Assembly: GCA_028282885.1 (NCBI GenBank)
Contig: JANQGX010000056.1
Location: forward strand, 1-64,000
Length of the DNA stretch: 64,000 bases
Direction: 5' to 3'
DNA from: SAR324 cluster bacterium
GTDB lineage: Bacteria > SAR324 > XYD2-FULL-50-16
Shown here: positions 27,120-35,414 of the stretch, piece after piece
Numbering within the stretch: the first letter of the stretch is position 1
Layout of the letters: every line of letters begins with the position of its first letter
Translations under genes and position numbers: made by a program
Notes under the pieces: model-generated
What the model saw: the letters and a program-made list of their open reading frames with translations, nothing else
Told to the model about the DNA's origin: nothing
Database searches by the model: none

Positions 27120-27447
27120 ACCATTTGACGTTGTTGTCCCGTTCCCTTTCATGGACTCAGCACGTTCCAAAAGAAGGCCTGCTCTCGTTCTATCGGGCGA
27201 TGAGGACTTTGGAAATGAAATGGAACACTCTGTACTGACGATGATAACAAGTCAGAAAAATGTACCTCGGCCGCTAGACAGTGCAATAAAAAACAAGAAA
27301 TCATCGGGATTATCCGCCCCCTCTGTCGTAAGAATGAAACTCTTCACATTGAACAATAGATTCATTCTCAGAAAAATTAGCCAGCTATCAAAGTCAGATC
27401 AAAAGCAAGTCAAACAAAGCTTGTCAACCATATTCCCATATCTATAG
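27109..27447 (+). CDS. MazF/PemK-family toxin (mRNA interferase)
   Basis: 112 residues from ATG 27109, inside the antitoxin's last codons. PFDVVVPFPFMDSARSKRRP and ALVLSGDED match the conserved beta-barrel start of MazF/PemK ribonucleases. SAPSVVRMKLFTLNN is the second conserved block, with the catalytic Arg/Ser region. It would cleave mRNA at short specific sequences and be held in check by the antitoxin. A longer open frame begins at 27073 but lies wholly within the antitoxin, so the shorter start is chosen. Confidence 0.85.
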   Translation: MIYKPFDVVVPFPFMDSARSKRRPALVLSGDEDFGNEMEHSVLTMITSQKNVPRPLDSAIKNKKSSGLSAPSVVRMKLFTLNNRFILRKISQLSKSDQKQVKQSLSTIFPYL

Positions 27448-27857
27448 TTTTTTCAATCCAATGTGAAGTTGAGCTGCTGTCACGATGAATGCCGTGTAAT
27501 CGCCGGTTTCGCCATAAACGATGAGCCGGAAGCTATTGAGGGCGCTTAGCCGTCAGCTCAAGTTTTTGTTAGTTTTGAGTTTCCGTTTACCGGATAAAAC
27601 CTATTTCTATTAGTTTCTTTTCTCAGATGGATTAGCTCGATTGATTCTGGTGGGACAGGTATTCTTTGATATTCATCATTTAATAATCAAAAAAACTTAT
27701 TGAATCACTGGGAGTGTTTTTGATCTATTGCACACAATAGAACCTTATGACAAAGATGAAGTTCCATTTTGCCTGAAAAAGCCGCCTAACAAAGGAAGAA
27801 GCAATCTTCGTGGCCGAAGCTCAGCTTAATATTACCTTCTAAAGAAAAATATACACC
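27448..27857. other. Intergenic region with a wide inverted repeat
   Basis: 410 bp with no gene. TTGAGCTG (27469-27476) and CAGCTCAA (27554-27561) form an 8-bp inverted repeat around a 77-bp spacer, with two more pairs beyond a mismatch. The layout superficially recalls an attC site, but the RYYYAAC/GTTRRRY core boxes are not in place. GCCTAAC near 27783 has no partner. Confidence 0.3.
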
Positions 27858-28544
27858 ATGAAATACAATTGGATCATTTTTGACGCAGACGGAACTCTTT
27901 ATGATTACGATGCCGCTGAACGATATGCATTGACAAGCGCATTTGCAGAGTTTTCAATGGATATCTCAGATAACGTCGTCAAATCGTACCGAATCATTAA
28001 TGAAGCTCTTTTTAAACAGTTCGAAACCGGTGATGTTTCCATGAGCGAGTTGAGAACAAGACGATTCTCATTGCTCTTCAATGAACTCGGGCTAGAGCCA
28101 GACATCAGTTCGTTCTCTGATATTTATCTGAACCATCTTTCGTCCGGTAGCCAGTTGCTGCCTGATGCTGAAACCGTAGTCAAATCACTTTCTGAACTTT
28201 GCGACTTGGTTATTCTAACAAACGGAATAGCGAGCGTTCAGAGATCCAGATTTGAGCGATCACCTATTAGCCAATATTTCAAGGATATCGTAATCTCTGA
28301 AGAGGAGGGTTTTTCAAAACCATCGAAAGAGATTTTTGACATCACATTCAAACGAATTGGATCTCCGTCTAAAGAAAATGTGCTTATGGTTGGAGACAGT
28401 CTTACATCAGATATTGCCGGCGGAAACAATTACGGAATAGATACCTGCTGGATATCGAAGGATGAAGCATCAGCAAATAAACCTGATTCAACATATAAAA
28501 TAACCCAACTAAAAGAGTTATCGAAGATTTTGGGCGTGGCATAA
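27858..28544 (+). CDS. HAD-superfamily hydrolase, YjjG-like nucleotidase
   Basis: 228 residues. HAD motifs: I FDADGTLYDYD (nucleophile Asp9 and acid Asp11), II ILTNGI, III FSKPSKEIFD, IV VGDSLTSDIAGGNNYG. The DADGTL(Y/F)DYD opening and the size fit the YjjG family of noncanonical pyrimidine nucleotidases that cleanse nucleotide pools. No ribosome site of note precedes the ATG. Single-gene unit at the start of the accessory island. Confidence 0.85.
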   Translation: MKYNWIIFDADGTLYDYDAAERYALTSAFAEFSMDISDNVVKSYRIINEALFKQFETGDVSMSELRTRRFSLLFNELGLEPDISSFSDIYLNHLSSGSQLLPDAETVVKSLSELCDLVILTNGIASVQRSRFERSPISQYFKDIVISEEEGFSKPSKEIFDITFKRIGSPSKENVLMVGDSLTSDIAGGNNYGIDTCWISKDEASANKPDSTYKITQLKELSKILGVA

Positions 28545-28902
28545 TTGATACAATCACCCGTCGCTTCTTTCAGGGACTGGTAGGTAGTGGTTACAGGTTT
28601 TCGGCTCGGCAGACCCATCAATCGATAAATGAGACGAAATACTTTCCAGCTATCAATGCCAAAACCCGGATCAACACAAAGAAAAACAACCGATTAATAT
28701 TGCCTGATGATCCGTGAGAGAGAGATTCACCGAGTCTGGCTCTGTGGATAAGCGGCTCCACGCTTAAGCTAAGCATCAAGCAAACAAACCTGGTGTCCTG
28801 TTAACGCTCAACCGTCGCTTCGATCTCGCGGAAAAGTTGAAACACGTAACAGATTCATGCCCACACATTTCCGCACTACTGTTCTGTATAATACCAAGAC
28901 AG
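28545..28902. other. Intergenic region with a start-proximal -10 box
   Basis: 358 bp, no gene. TATAAT at 28887-28892 ends only 10 nt before the GNAT start codon at 28903, so the transcript would have a leader of a few bases at most. No canonical -35 is seen. Confidence 0.4.
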
Positions 28903-29361
28903 ATGACATTGAAGATCATAAAAACACATCCTGAATCAAAAGAAGCCAGAGAGCTGACAGAGGAGCTTTCCAGCTTGCTGTTGGAAGTAACCGGAGATAA
29001 CGGCAAATCCTCATTTTCAAATCTTGAAGTTGATCCAACCCGATCTTCGTTTATCGTCATTCAAAACAAGGGAGAAAACCTGGCCTGTGGATCGATCAGA
29101 CCTTTGACAGACGAGATCTGCGAAATCAAAAGGATGTATTCACGAAAACCGGGAATGGGTCTTGGGAAGCATGTACTGAATGAGTTGGAACATCAAGCCA
29201 AAGAATTAGGGTTCAAGGGAATTTGTCTTTCCACACGAAAGATTAATAAAAAAGCTGTTGATTTTTACTTAGCCAACAACTACTCAGTTTGCGAACCTTA
29301 CGGAAAGTACAGGAATCAACCGGAATCAGTTTGCTTTTCCAAGCGGATCGAAACGTTTTAG
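28903..29361 (+). CDS. GNAT-family N-acetyltransferase
   Basis: About 152 residues from ATG 28903. GNAT core: FIVIQNKGENLACGSIRPL (beta 2-4), IKRMYSRKPGMGLGKHVLNE (acetyl-CoA loop, G-x-G-L/K), KGICLSTRKINKKAVDFYLA and the final beta strands. The substrate is unknown. The upstream open frame adds 22 unlikely residues across a TATAAT box, so the shorter start is preferred. No Shine-Dalgarno sequence is visible. Confidence 0.8.
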   Translation: MTLKIIKTHPESKEARELTEELSSLLLEVTGDNGKSSFSNLEVDPTRSSFIVIQNKGENLACGSIRPLTDEICEIKRMYSRKPGMGLGKHVLNELEHQAKELGFKGICLSTRKINKKAVDFYLANNYSVCEPYGKYRNQPESVCFSKRIETF

Positions 29362-29427
29362 TTTCTGCCTTTACTCATCCATTAACAGGTTACCCCATTA
29401 AAATTCCAAACAACAATACAGGCAGCA

Positions 29428-30294
29428 ATGGATTTAATCCTAAAAACTGATTATTGGAATGATCCAAAATCTCGGGAGGCATTTAAGCGGTTTATCAAGA
29501 GAATTCACAATCTGGATTTTACCACCTGGGAAACTGCCGGATTTTGGGATAACCAATACACCCCCTTTTCCTACTTTAAAGGGGATGAGCTTATATCCAA
29601 TATCTGTATCTATTTACTCGACGCTGTTATTCATGACAGGAAGACAAGGATTGCTCAAATATCCGGAGTGGGAACCGATCCCTTATTCAGAAGACAGGGC
29701 TTAAACAGAAAGCTCACACGGATGGCATTGGAGTGGGCTGAAGACAAATCAGACAACGGCTTTTTTCTGTTTGCAGATGAAGAGGCGATTCCATATTACA
29801 AAGCGTGCGGTTTTACACCGATCATTGAACATGTGGAATGGATTGAAGCGCCAAAAACCAACAAGGAGGAAGGACTGTTCAAACTCTCTCCCGACCATCC
29901 CCAAGACTTCAAAAAAATCATCACCTATGTGGATGCGGGAATCCCCGCTTCAGACACGTTTAGTATCCTGAATAAAAACCTGCTTATGTTCAATGTATTA
30001 TACTCCATGAAAGAGCAGTTATACGAGATTCCGGATCTTGAATGCCTTGTGTGGTTCAAACGGAGAAATGGATGCCTTTACATACATGATATCATCGGCA
30101 GGAAAATCCCTACTTTTCGTGAACTCTATCCTTATATGACCGACGCCCGTGACATTAGGGTGGAGTTTCATTTTCATACCGACAAACTCGGCATTAAAAA
30201 CATCAAGTCCAAACCGAAGGAGAATAGCGGAGGGTTTGTAAAAGGGCCATTCCCATTCCAGAAACCCGTTTTTCCCGCAAATTCTTATGCTTGA
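29428..30294 (+). CDS. GNAT acetyltransferase with C-terminal extension
   Basis: 288 residues. The N-terminal half is a GNAT domain: ISGVGTDPLFRRQGLNRKLT is the CoA loop, then FADEEAIPYYKACGF. Residues about 150-288 form a second region (LECLVWFKRRNGCLYIHDII, RDIRVEFHFHTDKLG) that resembles the sterol-carrier-like tail seen in larger GNAT proteins such as the Eis class. The substrate is unknown. It follows the previous GNAT by 66 bp and may share its transcript. No clear ribosome site. Confidence 0.78.
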   Translation: MDLILKTDYWNDPKSREAFKRFIKRIHNLDFTTWETAGFWDNQYTPFSYFKGDELISNICIYLLDAVIHDRKTRIAQISGVGTDPLFRRQGLNRKLTRMALEWAEDKSDNGFFLFADEEAIPYYKACGFTPIIEHVEWIEAPKTNKEEGLFKLSPDHPQDFKKIITYVDAGIPASDTFSILNKNLLMFNVLYSMKEQLYEIPDLECLVWFKRRNGCLYIHDIIGRKIPTFRELYPYMTDARDIRVEFHFHTDKLGIKNIKSKPKENSGGFVKGPFPFQKPVFPANSYA

Positions 30295-30386
30295 AGTATC
30301 AGTAGGAAATAAGATACTTACCAACAGATAGGGCCTGGGATTATCCTGACCGGAAAGTTAAAATTATCAAAACAACTTCTCCACAA

Positions 30387-30767
30387 ATGGCAATGAAACC
30401 TAAAGACTATCACCCTATTAACTTCAAGGAAAAACTCTCCAAATTCACGGAACACTGGTCGCCAAAAGTTATCGCAGAAATGAACGATTACCAGTTTAAA
30501 GTTGTTAAGTTTCAGGGAGAATTTGTCTGGCACGATCACCGGGATACGGATGAAACCTTTATCGTGCTCGACGGCGGTATGGTCATACATTTCGAAGACG
30601 GCAAGGTGAAGCTTTCGAAGGGTGAAATGTTCGTGATTCCAAAAGGGAAGAAACATAAGCCCGAAGCCGTGAATGAATGCAAAGTTCTTTTGATCGAACC
30701 ACGTGGTGTTGTGAACACAGGGGAAGCGCATGGTAAGCTCACCGCTGAAAACGATGTCTGGATTTAA
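30387..30767 (+). CDS. Cupin-domain protein
   Basis: 126 residues (an ATG two codons later, 30393, is equally possible). Single conserved cupin barrel: motif 1 GEFVWHDHRDTDETFIVLDG (metal-binding His/His/Glu), motif 2 KGEMFVIPKGKKHKPEA. Members of this small-cupin group have varied or unknown functions. An AraC regulator starts 5 bp after its stop, so the two form a probable operon in which the cupin could be a product or modulator of the regulator's pathway. Confidence 0.82.
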   Translation: MAMKPKDYHPINFKEKLSKFTEHWSPKVIAEMNDYQFKVVKFQGEFVWHDHRDTDETFIVLDGGMVIHFEDGKVKLSKGEMFVIPKGKKHKPEAVNECKVLLIEPRGVVNTGEAHGKLTAENDVWI

Positions 30768-30771
30768 GCTG

Positions 30772-31587
30772 ATGGACTCAATCAATATTGTCAGATTTTA
30801 CCCCACCTTTAAACCGCTGAAGAATCTGATTAAGTACTTCTGGGTGCTTGATAGTCATCATCCCATCATTTTGAACCATAAAATCCTGCCGACAAACAAC
30901 ATCGATATTATTTTCAACTTCAAAGCGCCGATGACCTTCGAAAAAAGAGGCGTAACGTATAGCACTCCGGGAAACATCTATTTTGAGGGACTCAGAGGTA
31001 ATCATGCGATAATGAAGCAGGAAGGATTAATTCAAACCATTGGTGTTTCTTTTTTTCCGGCAGGGCTATATCCGTTTTTCAATATCCCCGTATCGGAGTT
31101 CAGAAATGTGACAATCGGACTGGACACAGTATTAAAAAGACTCGCCGGTGAATTAGAGGAAAAGCTCAGGGCAATCGACAATGTGACTGACAGAATATTC
31201 CTGCTTCAATGCTTTTTTCTCGAATTGCTGGATCACGACGCTCCGTTGAATGATGACAATAACAAGCTGCTGAATCACTTTTACTTCTCAAACATGGGCA
31301 TAAACGAGTTTTGCAGGCAACACCATGTCCACCCCAAGAAACTTGAGCGTTTGTTTAATAGACTGGTTGGTGCATCGCCGAAACACTTTCTCAGGCTGAG
31401 CAGGTTTCAGAACATAATAGGTAAAATTCTGAAAACTCCTCAATCCGATCTCACTACCCTCGCACACGAATTCGAGTTTTTCGATCAAGCACATTTCACC
31501 AAGGATTTCAAAGCTTTTTCCGGGAGTACCCCTTTGAGTTTTATGAAGGAGAAGCGATCGTTCAGGCAAATCATGAAATTAGTCTGA
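30772..31587 (+). CDS. AraC-family transcriptional regulator
   Basis: About 271 residues from ATG 30772. The N-terminal ligand-binding part (about 1-150) starts with FYPTFKPLKNLIKYFWVLD and includes GVSFFPAGLYPFFNIP, as in AraC proteins with a DUF6597-like domain. The C-terminal double HTH is GINEFCRQHHVHPKKLERLF, then FDQAHFTKDFKAFSGSTPLSF. The start is 4 bp after the cupin stop; an earlier start within the cupin gene (30730) is less likely. Ligand and targets are unknown. Confidence 0.85.
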   Translation: MDSINIVRFYPTFKPLKNLIKYFWVLDSHHPIILNHKILPTNNIDIIFNFKAPMTFEKRGVTYSTPGNIYFEGLRGNHAIMKQEGLIQTIGVSFFPAGLYPFFNIPVSEFRNVTIGLDTVLKRLAGELEEKLRAIDNVTDRIFLLQCFFLELLDHDAPLNDDNNKLLNHFYFSNMGINEFCRQHHVHPKKLERLFNRLVGASPKHFLRLSRFQNIIGKILKTPQSDLTTLAHEFEFFDQAHFTKDFKAFSGSTPLSFMKEKRSFRQIMKLV

Positions 31588-31633
31588 AAATGTCGTTTTT
31601 TTACAATTCCTGGCAACTGCGAATTTGTATTCT

Positions 31634-31667
31634 TTTAACGTACCATAAACCTCAAAACCACGTTAAA
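31634..31667. promoter_or_regulatory. Inverted repeat reaching the ribosome site of the DUF169 gene
   Basis: TTTAACGT-N18-ACGTTAAA. The right arm runs into the AAAGGAG ribosome-binding sequence, so it could be an operator or a weak translation-control hairpin. Confidence 0.35.
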
Positions 31668-31677
31668 GGAGCCAATA

Positions 31678-32409
31678 ATGAAAAATAATCCAAGCAAGCT
31701 GATAAAAATTGCAGACATCAGTTATCCCCTGGTAGGGGTTTACGATGCACCCGATAAAACGTTATTTCAGCCCTTGAAAACATCGGGCCAGTGCATTTTC
31801 GAACATTTCTCCGGCTGGTTAAACGGAGAAAGTACTGTGATCGACAGCGAAACAGCCGCGTCATTCACATGCCCGGGAGCCGGCTATTGGACTGCCGGCA
31901 TTGAAGCCCAACCTCGGGAGGATGTCGCATATTTCCTGGCGGGAATAGAAGGACTAAAAGAATCACCTGATGTGATGTGTCGTTGGCTGGAGAACTGTCC
32001 GCCTTACAGACCCAAAAGCAATTCGATCGTCATATCGGTTCTGAGGGAAGATCACTACGAGTATCTAAAAACGGTAACCTTTTTTGTAACCTCCGATCAG
32101 TTGGCATTGCTGATTACAGGTGCCGAATATTTGAATGCCTCACCTGACCAGAATCCCGTTTTAGCACCTTATGGATCGGGTTGCGGTCAACTCCTGACAA
32201 TGTTTCCAAACCTCGATGAACCCAAAGCGTTAATTGGAACAACCGATATTGCCATGAGAAAGCATCTACCAAGAGATATCCTTGCATTCACTGTAACCAA
32301 ACCCATGTTCGAACAACTCTGCGGGTTGGATGAAAACAGCTTTCTTCATAAAACCTTTTGGAATGATCTGAAACAGGCAAGAGAACTTCAGATTAAAGAC
32401 AAAATATAA
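31678..32409 (+). CDS. DUF169-family protein
   Basis: 243 residues with a strong AAGGAG. Conserved-looking blocks typical of DUF169: YPLVGVYDAPDKT, FTCPGAGYWTAG, then VSVLREDHYEYL-like and LAPYGSGCGQLLTMF near the middle, and DIAMRKHLPRD. Family members occur widely in anaerobes and archaea and have no established function. Conserved cysteines hint at a metal or cofactor site. It converges with the enoyl-CoA hydratase gene. Confidence 0.75.
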   Translation: MKNNPSKLIKIADISYPLVGVYDAPDKTLFQPLKTSGQCIFEHFSGWLNGESTVIDSETAASFTCPGAGYWTAGIEAQPREDVAYFLAGIEGLKESPDVMCRWLENCPPYRPKSNSIVISVLREDHYEYLKTVTFFVTSDQLALLITGAEYLNASPDQNPVLAPYGSGCGQLLTMFPNLDEPKALIGTTDIAMRKHLPRDILAFTVTKPMFEQLCGLDENSFLHKTFWNDLKQARELQIKDKI

Positions 32410-32485
32410 GAATAACACCTTGTGCTGGCCGGCAGGTTCTAAGTCCATGCTCTCTGGAAGGTCGAAATTGTCAAATCGATAACCG

Positions 32486-32520
32486 ATCGTCTGGTCATTT
32501 GTAAAACAGACCAGGACGAT
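32486..32520. terminator. Hairpin between convergent genes
   Basis: ATCGTC-TGGTC pairs with GACCA-GGACGAT (11 pairs, one bulge, 12-nt loop) between the DUF169 gene and the enoyl-CoA hydratase gene. Probable bidirectional transcription stop; no T-run. Confidence 0.45.
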
Positions 32521-32570
32521 GCGCCTTTCAAGTATTCAGACTTGGTTTCCTCCCTTTTCAAATCATCGCG

Positions 32571-33434
32571 CTAATCAACCCAAAATTGCTTTGCCAGGGA
32601 TCGTCTTTTCTTCCAGAGTTCGCTTTTTTCTGTAAATCCTGATATCCCTGCACCCTGGTCCGCGTCGCAGATCTCCCAGACACCATTGACGGCGGCACTC
32701 AGTCCTGCAGACAACATTTCATATCCTTGGGCTGAATAGAGATCCGTTTCAGCCCCACGATTGATTAGGATTTTCAACTGTCGGCACGTCTGCTGGTTCT
32801 TTGAACGAAGTACGGTCAGAAGTGCATCGACCTCCTCATCCAGTTTATCGTCGCCCACCACCCGATTCCAGAGATTCCAGTCTTCCGCTTTCCGTGATGG
32901 ATATAAAGCGCCTATCATATTGACCTCTTTTGTTCGCCTTTTGCCAATATACCTGACCATACGCGTTGTACCTCCCCACCCCGGCGTAATACCGCTGTCT
33001 ACTTCAGGCATTCCCCATCGGGATCGTTCTGTCGCAATAACAAAATCCGAAGCCATGGTAATCTCCAATCCACCTCCTACTGCTATACCATCAACGGCGC
33101 AGATAGTGAGTTTATCCAGATCCTCCAGAGAATTGGCCATATCCTGATACTTGCGAACCCGTCTTAACACCCCGTTAGCCCCCTGGGTAGGACGCCCGTG
33201 TTCATCTTCGATCCATTTCATCATCTCGGTAATGTCGTCACCGGCGCAAAAGCTGTTCCCCGCACCCTTTATCACCAGAAATTTTATCTCGGTCGACTGT
33301 TTCACCTTTTGGATGGTTTCAATAAAAATATCCGATAGTTCAATACTTAAACAATTATGAACCCGGGGACGGTTCAATGTAATCCATGCCGTATCGCCAG
33401 ATTGATCAAACAGCAAAGGTTGCTCTTCTGCCAT
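32571..33434 (-). CDS. Enoyl-CoA hydratase/isomerase family protein
   Basis: About 287 residues from ATG 33434 (GGAGAAAAGA upstream). Crotonase fold: ITLNRPRVHNCLS, GNSFCAGDDI (oxyanion hole), AVDGIAVGGGLEITMASDFV, then GMPEVDSGITPGWGGTTRM with the active-site acidic pair (E/D-S-G). The C-terminus is extended relative to short-chain hydratases. It would act on an acyl-CoA. It is the only large - strand gene in the island and is divergent from a HxlR regulator across a palindromic operator, so it is the regulator's likely target. Confidence 0.87.
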   Translation of the reverse strand: MAEEQPLLFDQSGDTAWITLNRPRVHNCLSIELSDIFIETIQKVKQSTEIKFLVIKGAGNSFCAGDDITEMMKWIEDEHGRPTQGANGVLRRVRKYQDMANSLEDLDKLTICAVDGIAVGGGLEITMASDFVIATERSRWGMPEVDSGITPGWGGTTRMVRYIGKRRTKEVNMIGALYPSRKAEDWNLWNRVVGDDKLDEEVDALLTVLRSKNQQTCRQLKILINRGAETDLYSAQGYEMLSAGLSAAVNGVWEICDADQGAGISGFTEKSELWKKRRSLAKQFWVD

Positions 33435-33479
33435 TCTTTTCTCCTTTTTGATTCCATGTAATGATAAAATTAACTTTTG

Positions 33480-33530
33480 ATTTGCAAGTGAAATCAGCAT
33501 AAGCAAATAACTTGTTATTTGCAAGTGAAA
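33480..33530. promoter_or_regulatory. Operator region between the hydratase and HxlR genes
   Basis: Two direct 14-bp repeats ATTTGCAAGTGAAA (33480-33493 and 33517-33530) flank and overlap a perfect 18-bp palindrome, CAAATAAC-TT-GTTATTTG (33504-33521). Likely binding site for the HxlR protein. Confidence 0.7.
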
Positions 33531-33571
33531 GTGACAGAATAGTTGGAATCATTTCAAAAGATACTGATATT

Positions 33572-34027
33572 ATGAAAGAAGAAGCCGCAACACGAATTTG
33601 TTCCGTCGCAAATGCCATTGACATTCTTGGGGATCGTTGGTGTTTTTTGATTCTGAGAGAGGCATTTTTTGGAGTACGGCGTTACGACGCCTTCCTGGGA
33701 AACCTGGGAATTGCCACCAATATTCTGTCAAATCGGCTGAAAAAGCTGGTGGAGAACCGGATTTTGGATCGAATCAAGGATCCCGGAGATGCCCGCCGGT
33801 TTATCTATCGATTGACGGAAAAAGGCCTGGATATCTATCCCATCGTCCTGTCTTTAATGAATTGGGGAGACAAATGGTTGGCAGACGAAAACGGGCCACC
33901 TTTGGTTCTTCATCACAACAGATGTGGTCACCATCTCGAACCCGTGATGAGTTGCGCACATTGTGGTGAAAAGGTCGACCCCAAAGAGGTGTCTTACCAA
34001 GAAGTCTATAAAGAGAAAGTCAAATAG
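33572..34027 (+). CDS. HxlR-family transcriptional regulator
   Basis: About 151 residues from ATG 33572. Winged-helix HxlR/DUF24 core: CSVANAIDILGDRWCFLILR, GIATNILSNRLKKLVENRIL and RFIYRLTEKGLDIYPIVLSL. The C-terminal tail CGHHLEPVMSCAHCGEKVDP has paired Cys that could bind zinc or sense redox or electrophile stress. It is divergent from the enoyl-CoA hydratase and probably auto-regulated through the shared operator. The open frame extends 20 codons upstream into the operator, so ATG 33572 is chosen. Confidence 0.87.
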   Translation: MKEEAATRICSVANAIDILGDRWCFLILREAFFGVRRYDAFLGNLGIATNILSNRLKKLVENRILDRIKDPGDARRFIYRLTEKGLDIYPIVLSLMNWGDKWLADENGPPLVLHHNRCGHHLEPVMSCAHCGEKVDPKEVSYQEVYKEKVK

Positions 34028-34270
34028 TTGCGGGGCGTCAATCCTGCAATTGAAATCTTCCCTCACACTGTAAACAAATCGGTAAATCGAGAAAAACAGG
34101 GCGCGAATAGTGGAAAAAGATTTTGATCGAGGTGATCCATCTCATGACTCTTCAGAACCGGGACCAGCTTCACTGAAGAGAGTTCCTTTCAATAGGGGAT
34201 TAATTTTGTAATAAGCGGGATAAATCTCTCTAAGAACAGCGTTAAAAAATACCAATTATGAGAATCAGCC

Positions 34271-34816
34271 ATGTCTGAAATTAAAATCGTTCGATTGATC
34301 GCAGGATATATTATCGGAATTGGCTTTTTTGTAGGAGTGATTCCGGCACTGATATACTCGATCAGTAGGTTCTTTTTTTGGGAAATATCTTCAACCCCTA
34401 TAATACAATTCGTAATTGCCGGTCTTGTGCTCATTTGGGGATTTATCTTTGTGACATGGTCAAATATTTCACTCTTAATCAAGGGGAAGGGAGGACCGAC
34501 AGAGGGATTTGGCGTCGCCGTGAGTCCGAAAACAAAACACCTGGTGATCAAAGGACCTTATCGTTTCACCCGAAATCCTATGGTTTTTGGAATGTTGTCC
34601 GTTTACTATTCATTTGTACTCTATCTCAATTCGTTGACCGGTCTTGTTTTTGTCTTTATCGTCACTATAATCGCAGTCATTTACCTTAAAACCTCAGAGG
34701 AAAAAAGGTTGGAGAGGGATTTTGGCGAAGAGTATCTGCATTACAAACGCAATGTTTCAATGATCGTTCCACTGCCCAATAGTTGGAATGGAGAAAAAAA
34801 TTCAAATACTCAATAA
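34271..34816 (+). CDS. Isoprenylcysteine/phospholipid methyltransferase-like membrane protein
   Basis: 181 residues, with four to five membrane helices. KGPYRFTRNPMVFGMLS and EEKRLERDFGEEYLHYKRNV are the S-adenosylmethionine-binding signatures of the ICMT/PEMT-like family. Bacterial members methylate lipids or small molecules, mostly undefined. Single gene. The ATG has no strong ribosome site. Confidence 0.82.
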   Translation: MSEIKIVRLIAGYIIGIGFFVGVIPALIYSISRFFFWEISSTPIIQFVIAGLVLIWGFIFVTWSNISLLIKGKGGPTEGFGVAVSPKTKHLVIKGPYRFTRNPMVFGMLSVYYSFVLYLNSLTGLVFVFIVTIIAVIYLKTSEEKRLERDFGEEYLHYKRNVSMIVPLPNSWNGEKNSNTQ

Positions 34817-34954
34817 CAGCAGATTCGCAATAGATGTCCTTTAATCAGGTATTCCGGAGCGGCAACTTCCCTTGAAGCATCTGATAACATCAAAACACCG
34901 ACTATCCGTCGGCGCTGATGGATATGCCTGACACTTTCCCAGGGAGGAGAAAAA

Positions 34955-35286
34955 ATGAAATCTGCAGTATTGGTCATTGATATTCAAAGAGGATTGTTCG
35001 ATCCGGAACCGTTTGAAGCCGGAGAAGTTGTTGAACGAATTAATATGGTTACAAGCAATGCCGGAGAATCAGGTTGCCCCGTGTTTTTCATTCAGCATGA
35101 AACTGAAAACGGACTGTTGAAATATAGCAGCAAAAACTGGAAACTATACCCGGGATTAGTGGTTGAGGACAATGATATTCTGGTGCGAAAAACGACTCCC
35201 GATTCGTTCCTTCGAAGCCCGATATCACCAGCTTCGGTCCCAAAATTGAGGCTATTGAATCGAACGAAATAAGGTTTGATGAATAG
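34955..35286 (+). pseudogene. Isochorismatase-family cysteine hydrolase with internal deletion
   Basis: The N-terminal part is a good isochorismatase-like hydrolase: VLVIDIQRGLFDPEPFEAGE with the catalytic Asp, CPVFFIQHE, and the Lys motif VRKTTPDSFL. It then changes frame. The C-terminal end of the same family, ITSFGPKIEAIESNEIRFDE, is readable one frame over, starting near 35221 and stopping at 35284-35286. The intervening stretch, which carries the nucleophilic Cys, is gone. The start has GGAGGAG. The truncated 105-residue product ending at 35272 lacks the catalytic centre, so this is an internally deleted pseudogene. Confidence 0.8.
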
Positions 35287-35414
35287 GGTTCACAGTCTCT
35301 CAGGATGCAGGCAGAGTATAAGATTAATGTATCGACCTCTGCTTTTCCCGAACCAGGTTTAACAGTATCTATAAGGCAGAATTGGAAGTCCCCATATAAT
35401 AGACGAAAATACCG

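Noticed and set aside
27469..27561. attC-like inverted repeat
   Set aside because: The 8-bp arms are too short and lack the core boxes; no second copy of similar sequence is seen.
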